Assembly: GCA_020353135.1 (NCBI GenBank)
Contig: CP070688.1
Coordinates: 360,097 to 366,510 of the forward strand
Direction of reading: 5' to 3'
Length of the DNA stretch: 6,414 nucleotides
Source: Chloroflexota bacterium
GTDB taxonomy: Bacteria > Chloroflexota > Anaerolineae > Promineifilales > Promineifilaceae
Shown: piece after piece, positions 1-5,113 of the stretch
Position numbering within the stretch: the first letter of the stretch is position 1
Layout of the letters: the number at the start of each line of letters is the position of its first letter
Made by a program: the position numbers and the translations under genes
Notes under the pieces: model-generated
What the model saw: the letters and a program-made list of their open reading frames with translations, nothing else
Database searches by the model: none
What the model was told of the DNA's origin: nothing

Positions 1-867
1 ACCGAACATCTGCTGATGCCATTGCCCGGCCGGCCGACGATATTGACCGTGCACGACCTCATTTACAAGCTCTATCCGGAACACCACAAGCGACTCAACT
101 TCTGGTACTTGAACCTGGCCATGCCCTTATTCTGCGCGCGGGCGACGGCCATCATCGCCGTTTCGGAGGCCACTAAGCGGGATGTCATCGACCATTACGA
201 CGTCGATCCGGCTAAGATCCACGTCGTATATGAGGCAGCGGCGGAGCATTTCCGGCCGCCTGATCCGGCCGATATCGAGCGCATCCGTTTGACCTACGAT
301 CTACCGCAACGCTACCTGTTGCACATCAGCACTATCGAACCGCGCAAGAATCTGGACCGGCTGGTCGACGCGTTGCTCATCTTGCGAAAGCAAATGCCAG
401 ATCTGGTCCTGATCCTGGCCGGGGCAAAAGGCTGGCTGGTCGACGACCTTTTTGACAGGATCGCGGCCGAAGGGTTGGAAGATGTCGTCCGGCCGCTAGG
501 CTGGGTGCCTGACGCCGACTTGCCGGCTGTCATCGGCGGCGCCGCTCTGGGCGTTCAGCCCAGTTTATATGAAGGCTTTGGCCTGCCTATCCTCGAGCAG
601 ATGGCCTGCGGCCAGGTGGTGGCAGCCAGCAATAGCAGCAGCCATCCGGAGGTTGGCGGCCAGGCCGCAGCCTATTTCGATCCGGTCGACGCCGGAGAGA
701 TGGCCGCGGTCATCGGCCGGCTTCTGACCGACCTGGACGAATACGAGAAACGCCGACGATTGAGCCTAGCCCAGGCCGGCCGCTTCAGCTGGGAACGAGC
801 GGCGCAGGAGACGATTGCCGTGTATGATTCGGCGATTAATGGACAGTGGGCAGTGAGCAGTGGTTAG
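1..867 (+). CDS. GT4-family glycosyltransferase, C-terminal part (5' end outside window)
   Basis: A GT-B fold retaining glycosyltransferase that would transfer a sugar from a nucleotide-sugar to a lipid-linked or polysaccharide acceptor at the cytoplasmic face of the membrane. The frame is open from base 1, before the first ATG at 16, so the N-terminal Rossmann half is cut by the window edge. Counting from that ATG, there is a TVHDLIY segment at 11-17, IAVSEATKRD near 47-56, ISTIEPRKN at 104-112 (start of the donor-binding half), and PSLYEGFGLPILEQMACG at 182-199. The last carries the GT4 E-x7-E pair (E186, E194). An FSWERAA segment near 258-264 is where these proteins normally end. The final residues, about GQWAVSSG, are encoded by a heptamer repeat array and look like an acquired tail. 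The DUF2723 gene follows almost directly, so the two are probably co-transcribed. The family is clear; the exact sugar and acceptor cannot be read. Confidence 0.93.
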   Translation, partial: TEHLLMPLPGRPTILTVHDLIYKLYPEHHKRLNFWYLNLAMPLFCARATAIIAVSEATKRDVIDHYDVDPAKIHVVYEAAAEHFRPPDPADIERIRLTYDLPQRYLLHISTIEPRKNLDRLVDALLILRKQMPDLVLILAGAKGWLVDDLFDRIAAEGLEDVVRPLGWVPDADLPAVIGGAALGVQPSLYEGFGLPILEQMACGQVVAASNSSSHPEVGGQAAAYFDPVDAGEMAAVIGRLLTDLDEYEKRRRLSLAQAGRFSWERAAQETIAVYDSAINGQWAVSSG

Positions 868-881
868 TGGGCAGTGGACAG
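840..881 (+). repeat. TGGNCAG heptamer tandem array at gene junction
   Basis: Six consecutive 7-base units with consensus TGGNCAG: TGGACAG, TGGGCAG, TGAGCAG, TGGTTAG, TGGGCAG, TGGACAG, with a degenerate seventh (AGCGAAG) behind them. The glycosyltransferase stop TAG (865-867) lies within unit four, and a possible GTG start of the next gene (860-862) spans units three and four. Short tandemly repeated heptamers are known from cyanobacteria; relating this array to them is inference. It has no spacers and so is not a CRISPR. Confidence 0.9.
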
Positions 882-892
882 AGCGAAGTGCG

Positions 893-3505
893 ATGAATGT
901 AGGGCACGAAGCGGCGAACGGAGGCCGGCCGGATACGACTGACCAGGCATCTGCGGCCGCCAACCAACCACAAGTAACCAGCAATCAGCAGCCAGCGACC
1001 AGCAGCCAGACCCAGGCCGCTAAACCCTGGTTAATCTACCTGGCCATCATCCTGCTGGCCCTCGTTCCCATCCTTTACCTGGCCACCCTGGCTCAAGACG
1101 TCGTCTTCGGCGATCCGGCCGAGTACACTTTCGTGGCCAATATCCTGGGCATCGCCCATCCGCCCGGCTACGCCTTCATCACCCTGCTGGGCAAACTATT
1201 TCAGAGCCTGATTCCCGTCGGCGGGATTCCCTGGCGCATGCATCTGCTATCGGCCTTGGCGGCCACGGCCGGGGTTCTGTTCGTTTATGGGACTGTCCAG
1301 GCGGTGGCCGGCCGGATCGAGCCGGTTACCCGGATCATGCCCGGGCTGGACAAGATCATCGCCGCCTTTGCCGCTCTTACCGTGGCCCTGGCGGCCGACT
1401 GGTGGCAGCACGCCATCCACGCCAATCCGCATATCATCACCGCCGCTTTCCTGTCGGCGAACCTATTCTTTTTGACCAAGTGGTGGGCCGCAGGCGGGGG
1501 GAGCCGGGGAGCAGAGGAGCAGAGGAGCGGAGGAGAACAGGGGTCGCACAGTCCGGATCGTTCACCCGCCCACACCCACACGCCCACACACCCACACCCA
1601 CACGCCGATCGCTGGCTCTACCTGTTCGCCTTCTCGGCCGGGCTGGGCGTGACTCACCATCCGCTGACGGTCTTCTCCTGGCTGGCTTACGCTCTATTCA
1701 TCCTGGTCGTTCGGCCGGGCATATGGCGCCAGTGGAAGACCTTGCTGAGGATGGCTGCACTGGCCCTGCTCGGTCTCGGCGTCTGGCTCTATTTCCCCAT
1801 CCGCAGCGCCATGGCGCCGGCTTTTGGTCCCGACACCATGAATACCTTGGACGGCTTCCTGGACCACGTGCTCGGCCGGGGCATCACCGAAAGCCTGCCT
1901 TTCTTTGGCCTGGCCGATCAATTGGACCGGGCTACGGTCTTTTGGACCTTGCTGCGCCTGCAATACGCTTTGCCGATCATCTTCCTGGCCGTTCTCGGGC
2001 TGGCCTGGCTGTTGGTCAGGAAGTCATTGCGGTCGCTGGCGTTGCTCTACGGCCTGGCTTTGCTAGGCAACTATCTCTTCGTCATCAATTTGCGCCAGCA
2101 GGACATCATGGCTTACCTGCTGGGCGTCTTTCTAATCATCGGCCTCTTGGCCGGCATTGGCCTGCTGGGCGTGCTGGATATCCTGGCCCGCCAGGTGAGC
2201 CTTGACCGGAAGGCGGCCGGGCTGCTCATCGCCGCCATGTTCCTTCTGGGGCCAGCCCTGCAGGTGCTGCGTAATCTGCCGTACATCTCACTGCGCGACT
2301 ATGACGAGGCGCCGGCCTACGTGGAAGAAGTCTTCGACTGGTTTGAGGGCCAGGGCGAAGGGGCTATCTTGCTCAACGATTGGGAGCATATGACGCCATT
2401 GTGGTATCAGCAGTTCGTCGAAGATAGATGGCCCGATCCGGCCGACGTCGCACCGCATATGGTTTCGACCGACATGAATTGGCTGGAGAGTACATTCTTC
2501 TATCTGCCCGGCCATCCCTTGTACCTCAGCGGTTACCGGCCGGAGATCGCCGGCGCCGGCTTCCGGTTACGCCCGCGTGGCTCCTTTTATCAGGTCGTGC
2601 AGCCGGGCGACGCCAGCATCCCGCCTGAGTTGATGCGAATTGAGCCGGCCACGGCCGGCGAGTTGGAGATAGTGGCCTACCAGTTGCCGCAGTTGAACGT
2701 GACGGCCGGCGATATCGTGCCCCTGACGCTGGCCATGCGCGCCCCGGCCGGAACTGAAGCATTCTACGTGCCGGTAGTTACTCTGGGTCAGGGCAAAGAG
2801 CGTATTCTGAACGAGCCGCTCGTCTTCGAGTTCACCACCGACGGCCATTTGATCACGCCCGAATGGCAGCCGGGCGAAGTGATCGTCGAGCGATTCGACC
2901 TGCCCCTGCCCCACGATCTAGAAGCTGGCGACTACGAGGTCACGGTTGGTATGCGAGATTTAAGCACCGGCCGGGACACGGAACTGGCTCTCACTCTGGG
3001 CGAACTGAAGGTGGCTGAGGCGGAGCAACCCATCGATACCGGACGCTTACTAACCACATTTCGCCAGCGGGCTGGTCTGGTCGCGGCCGCGGCTCGGAAC
3101 GGCTTGAGCGATCGCCGGCGGGCGCCCTGGGAGGAGCCCATGCGCGCCCGGCCGGGTGACACGATAAACGTCACGCTCCAGTGGCAGAGCCTGGCCCCGG
3201 CCGAAGAGAGCTACACCGTCTTCGTCCACCTGATCGACCTGGCTAACCAACCGCTGGTGGCCCTGGATTACACGCCGCTGGGCGGTTCGACGCCCACTCA
3301 TCTATGGATCCCCAAATGGCTGCCTGGACAGCAGATGACGGATCCGTACCGGCTGCAATTACCCGAAGACCTGCCGCCGGGCGATTACCTTATCGAGGCT
3401 GGCTTGTACGAGATGACCGGCGGCCGGCGGCTGCACCTGGCCGATCCGGCCGGCAATCTGGTTGGCGATCGTTACATCCTGGGCAGCGTGGTGATCGAGC
3501 CCTAG
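893..3505 (+). CDS. DUF2723-family multi-pass membrane glycosyltransferase-like protein with two C-terminal beta-sandwich domains
   Basis: A large integral membrane protein of the DUF2723 (TMEM260-like, GT-C type) family, probably moving a lipid-linked sugar onto an extracytoplasmic acceptor. ATG 893 is preferred. A GTG at 860 in the same frame gives 11 more residues, but it overlaps the upstream gene inside a repeat and lacks a Shine-Dalgarno; neither start has a strong one. Numbering from GTG: a repeat-rich tail at 1-54, TM1 near 56-78, an acidic loop FGDPAEY (D85, E88) where DUF2723 proteins have DSGE, AHPPGY at 99-104, THHP at 265-268, YFPIRSA at 311-317 and LDGFLDHVLGR at 330-340. About 11-12 helices end near 470. 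Residues 471-881 look extracytoplasmic, with two similar beta-rich domains (about 600-720 and 745-880) sharing LP-DL-x-x-GDY. A low-complexity His/Thr/Pro and Gly/Glu insert lies at 213-249. The family call is firm; donor and acceptor are unknown. Confidence 0.9.
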   Translation: MNVGHEAANGGRPDTTDQASAAANQPQVTSNQQPATSSQTQAAKPWLIYLAIILLALVPILYLATLAQDVVFGDPAEYTFVANILGIAHPPGYAFITLLGKLFQSLIPVGGIPWRMHLLSALAATAGVLFVYGTVQAVAGRIEPVTRIMPGLDKIIAAFAALTVALAADWWQHAIHANPHIITAAFLSANLFFLTKWWAAGGGSRGAEEQRSGGEQGSHSPDRSPAHTHTPTHPHPHADRWLYLFAFSAGLGVTHHPLTVFSWLAYALFILVVRPGIWRQWKTLLRMAALALLGLGVWLYFPIRSAMAPAFGPDTMNTLDGFLDHVLGRGITESLPFFGLADQLDRATVFWTLLRLQYALPIIFLAVLGLAWLLVRKSLRSLALLYGLALLGNYLFVINLRQQDIMAYLLGVFLIIGLLAGIGLLGVLDILARQVSLDRKAAGLLIAAMFLLGPALQVLRNLPYISLRDYDEAPAYVEEVFDWFEGQGEGAILLNDWEHMTPLWYQQFVEDRWPDPADVAPHMVSTDMNWLESTFFYLPGHPLYLSGYRPEIAGAGFRLRPRGSFYQVVQPGDASIPPELMRIEPATAGELEIVAYQLPQLNVTAGDIVPLTLAMRAPAGTEAFYVPVVTLGQGKERILNEPLVFEFTTDGHLITPEWQPGEVIVERFDLPLPHDLEAGDYEVTVGMRDLSTGRDTELALTLGELKVAEAEQPIDTGRLLTTFRQRAGLVAAAARNGLSDRRRAPWEEPMRARPGDTINVTLQWQSLAPAEESYTVFVHLIDLANQPLVALDYTPLGGSTPTHLWIPKWLPGQQMTDPYRLQLPEDLPPGDYLIEAGLYEMTGGRRLHLADPAGNLVGDRYILGSVVIEP
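973..1014 (+). repeat. AGCARCC heptamer array coding the N-terminal tail
   Basis: Units AGTAACC, AGCAATC, AGCAGCC, AGCGACC, AGCAGCC and a degenerate AGACCCA run head to tail. Because 7 is not a multiple of 3, the reading frame returns every 21 bases. The protein therefore shows a 7-residue quasi-period rich in Gln, Ser, Thr and Ala (TSNQQPA then TSSQTQA) just before the first membrane helix. The unit differs from the TGGNCAG array about 100 bases upstream on either strand. Confidence 0.85.
1501..1540 (+). repeat. GAGCAGAG octamer array within coding sequence
   Basis: Five 8-base units run head to tail: GAGCCGGG, GAGCAGAG, GAGCAGAG, GAGCGGAG, GAGAACAG. They encode a Gly/Glu/Arg/Ser-rich stretch (about residues 215-227 from GTG 860) in the loop between two predicted membrane helices of the DUF2723 protein. 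The purine-rich run continues a few bases on each side. Confidence 0.85.
1564..1606 (+). repeat. CCCACA-type tandem repeat within coding sequence
   Basis: An imperfect pyrimidine/A-rich array of CCCACA, CCCACACG and CCCACACA units, with steps of 6 to 8 bases. It encodes a run of alternating His, Thr and Pro (about residues 236-249) in the same inter-helix loop as the octamer array. The next helix begins at once after it (RWLYLFAFSAG). A guanine-free strand like this pairs with a G-rich antisense strand. Confidence 0.85.
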
Positions 3506-3564
3506 CCTGGCAAACTACTAGATCGGACTAGATAACAGGAAATACCATGTCACGCGATATGGCG
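3506..3564. other. convergent intergenic gap with a short direct repeat
   Basis: The DUF2723 and UPF0158 genes end tail to tail 59 bases apart. The gap holds ACTAGAT twice (3517-3523 and 3527-3533), spaced 10 bases start to start. It also has a weak 6-bp stem containing one G-T pair, CCATGT with ATATGG, at about 3546-3563. No T-tract follows, so I cannot call a standard intrinsic terminator for either gene. Confidence 0.4.
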
Positions 3565-4119
3565 TTACTGGTCTCCCATTGCCGGCGACGCATCAGGCAG
3601 TTCCAGTCCATTCTCTTCGAGCCAACGGAGAATTCGGTGTCTGGTTCGCTCTTCCTCAAAGGCGTACCAACGCTGTTGTTCGGCCGGGTTCTGCCGCATG
3701 ATATCCCGAAAACGACTGAATGCTCCCCGGCCTCGCGTCGCTTCCTGCAGCAGGTTGTACAGCCGATCATCCCGAATCGTCGATATGAAATCCTGCATAT
3801 CTTCGTAGGCTTCGTGAGAAGACGTCTTTGGAATGGCTATGACTCTATCGCCATAATGTTCTTCGACAAAATCGGCCGTTAATACTTCCTGTTTCTGCCA
3901 ATCATTCATGCCAGTCGCGTCCAAAATTGCCTCCAGGTCGAAGGCGTCGGCTGCATTGGGGTCGAAATGTTCTTCATGAAGCTGTTCAACCTTGCGGTTG
4001 GCTTCTTCTGTCACCAGAAGTAGTTGGCCGGTCTCAATGTCCAAGTAGTAGTTCGCTTCCGGGTGTGAGATTTCGAAGGCTTCACTCAGATCGCCCCAAT
4101 CGATATTCAACCGCTTCAT
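3565..4119 (-). CDS. UPF0158 family protein
   Basis: A 184-residue soluble, acidic protein of the uncharacterised UPF0158 family; its biochemical role is unknown. Family hallmarks are visible in order: an N-terminal YYLDIETGQLLLV strand pair (24-36), the central SHEAYEDMQDFI segment (101-112), GRGAFSRFRDIM (130-141), RWYAFEEER (150-158) and a closing ILRWLEENGLEL helix (163-174). The length is typical and the gene looks intact. There is no signal peptide or membrane helix. The ATG at 4117-4119 is preceded by GGAAGA (minus strand, 4127-4132) seven bases away, a modest Shine-Dalgarno. Upstream lies a plausible sigma70-type promoter overlapping a perfect palindrome, so the gene is probably transcribed alone. 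It converges on the DUF2723 gene. The family assignment is confident; I propose no function. Confidence 0.88.
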   Translation of the reverse strand: MKRLNIDWGDLSEAFEISHPEANYYLDIETGQLLLVTEEANRKVEQLHEEHFDPNAADAFDLEAILDATGMNDWQKQEVLTADFVEEHYGDRVIAIPKTSSHEAYEDMQDFISTIRDDRLYNLLQEATRGRGAFSRFRDIMRQNPAEQQRWYAFEEERTRHRILRWLEENGLELPDASPAMGDQ

Positions 4120-4137
4120 GTCGCACTCTTCCCAACC

Positions 4138-4148
4138 GCGCCAGGCGC
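4138..4148 (-). promoter_or_regulatory. GC-rich palindrome in the UPF0158 leader
   Basis: GCGCCAGGCGC is an 11-base inverted repeat around a single central base. It sits just upstream of the weak Shine-Dalgarno and inside the predicted leader of the UPF0158 mRNA. With a one-base centre it is a poor RNA hairpin, so a protein-binding site is as likely as a structural role. Function is not established. Confidence 0.3.
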
Positions 4149-4159
4149 AAATTTCGCAC

Positions 4160-4187
4160 AGTATGGGAGTCGGCTTGTATTAGTCAA
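4160..4187 (-). promoter_or_regulatory. putative sigma70-like promoter for the UPF0158 gene
   Basis: Read on the minus strand, TTGACT (4182-4187, 5 of 6 matches to TTGACA) is followed after 16 bases by CATACT (4160-4165, 4 of 6 matches to TATAAT). A start of transcription near 4152 would give a leader of roughly 30 bases before the ATG. The fit is fair but rests on consensus matching alone. Confidence 0.45.
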
Positions 4188-4192
4188 TTGAC
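4183..4192. promoter_or_regulatory. GTCAATTGAC palindrome overlapping the -35 box
   Basis: A perfect 10-base palindrome covers most of the putative -35 hexamer of the UPF0158 promoter and presents TTGAC in both directions. Its position fits a repressor operator, or half of a divergent promoter. No matching -10 was identified for the plus-strand TTGACA (4188-4193). Confidence 0.35.
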
Positions 4193-4193
4193 A

Positions 4194-4491
4194 TCTGCGT
4201 TCAAATGACCGCGCTGTTGCCAGCTCCCATGCATAGGCCTCGGTTAGCCCTCGACAATACGTCATTGTTTCCTCAGGTAAGCATTCACCGATAGCCATGC
4301 AATGTAAGCTTATTGTACCCACGTTCTGAAGAGAAGTAATGGTTAGTTCAAGATCATTGGACAAGGGTGAGCGTCAACCTGGCAATCCGCTCGAATCCCA
4401 CTCCAGTTGGAGCCAACAGCTGCGTTACCGATTGACTGAACGCAGCTATGCCGCTGCACAGGCGGCCGATGCCTGATTTCAATACAACATT
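4194..4491. other. intergenic region with no convincing gene
   Basis: Open frames here are short, lack ribosome binding sites and show no recognisable family. GC content looks lower than in the flanking glycosyltransferase genes. The only structure I can support is the run of small hairpins at 4401-4466, listed separately. No tRNA cloverleaf, transposon end or CRISPR repeat was found. Confidence 0.5.
4401..4466. other. three consecutive inverted repeats (possible structured RNA or binding region)
   Basis: There are three stems in a row. CTCCA/TGGAG lies at 4401-4412, with only two bases between the arms. AGCTGCGTT (4418-4426) pairs perfectly with AACGCAGCT (4439-4447) across a 12-base loop. 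GCCGC (4450-4454) pairs with GCGGC (4462-4466) across 7 bases. They end about 25 bases before the TATAAT box of the DUF3052 gene, so they lie upstream of its predicted transcript. They could be a small RNA, the end of an upstream transcript, or a protein-binding region. Confidence 0.35.
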
Positions 4492-4497
4492 TATAAT
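4492..4497 (+). promoter_or_regulatory. TATAAT -10 box of the DUF3052 gene
   Basis: A perfect TATAAT sits in a local AT-rich patch, and transcription would start near 4503-4505. The 16-17 base upstream position shows only a poor -35 (around ATGCCTG, 4469-4475), so the promoter would need an activator or rely on the strong -10. The implied leader is about 65 bases. Confidence 0.45.
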
Positions 4498-4557
4498 AAC
4501 GGGATGAGCCAGCCCAGGAGATTCCGTTCCCGGCACTACTGGCGATCTGGACATTTC

Positions 4558-4565
4558 GGAGGTGA
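4558..4565 (+). promoter_or_regulatory. strong Shine-Dalgarno fixing a TTG start
   Basis: GGAGGTGA matches the anti-Shine-Dalgarno very well. GGAGG ends six bases before the TTG at 4569-4571. No ATG or GTG in this frame lies at a useful distance, so this site decides the start of the DUF3052 gene. Confidence 0.8.
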
Positions 4566-4568
4566 CCT

Positions 4569-4970
4569 TTGGCCACAACTTCATTAGCAAAGAAGCTACG
4601 TCTGCAAGAGGCGCAACGGGCGCTCATTCTGAACGCCCCTGAGGGCTATCTTGAGATGTTGGGCGAGTTGCCTGACGGGCTGAGAATTGAGCATGAAGCA
4701 TCAGCCAAGTTCGATTTCGGGCAGCTTTTTGTGAAGGATAGCGCGGAGTTGGAAGCGTTCATTGACCAGGTTCTAGGCGCGGTCGAGTATGATGCGATCC
4801 TATGGATCGCCTATCCCAAGGGCAGTTCGGGCGTCGAGACTGACTTGAATCGCGACAAACTGTGGAAAGCCATGGCTGACAAGGGAATTAGGCCGGCGAG
4901 CCAGGTTTCGATCGACAAGGTATGGTCGGCCATGAGGTTTCGGCCGCCTGAAGCGGTGGGCAAACGATAA
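4569..4970 (+). CDS. DUF3052 family protein
   Basis: A 133-residue soluble protein of the uncharacterised DUF3052 family. The function is unknown and I do not propose one. It begins SLAKKLRL near residue 5, as relatives do. It continues with LILNAPEGY (19-27), LPDGLRI (34-40), LFVKDSAELEAF (53-64) and the family signature LWIAYPKGSSGVETDLNRD (78-96). It ends with VSIDKVWSAMRFRP (113-126). The length is normal and the gene looks intact. The TTG start is set by GGAGGTGA six bases upstream, with a TATAAT box further up. The stop TAA (4968-4970) overlaps by its first two bases the position where a downstream RidA-family remnant would have started, which suggests an old two-gene operon with an ATGA overlap. 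There is no signal peptide or membrane helix. Confidence 0.85.
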   Translation: MATTSLAKKLRLQEAQRALILNAPEGYLEMLGELPDGLRIEHEASAKFDFGQLFVKDSAELEAFIDQVLGAVEYDAILWIAYPKGSSGVETDLNRDKLWKAMADKGIRPASQVSIDKVWSAMRFRPPEAVGKR

Positions 4971-5095
4971 ACGAGTACATCAATCCGCCAGAGCTGTTCC
5001 CCACTCTTGAATGCGGCTTCTCGAAGATCGTCGCCGCGGGTGCCGGCAGGACTGCTTATTTGTCCGGACAGGTAGCCTGGGACGCGCCACGGCAG
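4967..5095 (+). pseudogene. RidA (YjgF/YER057c/UK114) family remnant, start codon lost and 3' two thirds missing
   Basis: In the frame starting at 4967 the translation reads INEYINPPELFPTLECGFSK, followed by IVAAGAGRTAYLSGQVAWDA. This matches the N-terminal third of RidA-family proteins (imine/enamine deaminase fold, usually about 115-135 residues), including the SGQVAWD core. Similarity fades after about 5095. The frame then runs antisense through the tail of the next gene to a TGA at 5159-5161, giving no further RidA sequence. No ATG or GTG lies in frame; the expected start position is ATA (4967-4969). The pattern fits an ATG to ATA change plus a 3' deletion up to the ABM/NIPSNAP-like gene. 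The key C-terminal Arg and Glu motifs of active RidA proteins are absent. An AUA start or a reading error cannot be excluded, but the length argues for a dead fragment. Confidence 0.75.
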
Positions 5096-5113
5096 CCGAC
5101 GCTTTACGAAGTG

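Noticed and set aside
840..1606. CRISPR array or attachment sites
   Set aside because: The repeats are 6-8 bases long, head to tail and without unique spacers, and there are no cas, integrase or transposase genes.
1402..2205. 267-codon plus-strand frame inside the DUF2723 gene
   Set aside because: It is a shifted-frame shadow rich in Arg, Pro and Gly, as expected of out-of-frame GC-rich coding sequence, while the DUF2723 frame shows clear family motifs.
3108..3115. GCGATCGC, the cyanobacterial HIP1 octamer
   Set aside because: I saw only one clear copy, which fits chance in GC-rich sequence and does not support a cyanobacterial origin.
3547..3882. 111-codon plus-strand frame opposite the UPF0158 gene
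   Set aside because: It is antisense to a well-supported gene, and its sequence shows no family.
4116..4364. 82-codon minus-strand frame (TTG start) ending in an ATGA overlap with the UPF0158 start
   Set aside because: The overlap is suggestive, but there is no Shine-Dalgarno, no recognisable family and irregular composition, and the frame runs through the putative UPF0158 promoter. Probably chance.
4386..4415. tRNA-like TCGAATCCCAC segment resembling a T-loop
   Set aside because: No acceptor, D or anticodon arms can be built around it, so it is not a tRNA and not convincing as a tRNA fragment.
4343..4627. Two overlapping minus-strand frames in the 4343-4627 gap
   Set aside because: They have no ribosome site and no known family, are rich in Cys, Ser and Arg, and run antisense into the DUF3052 gene.
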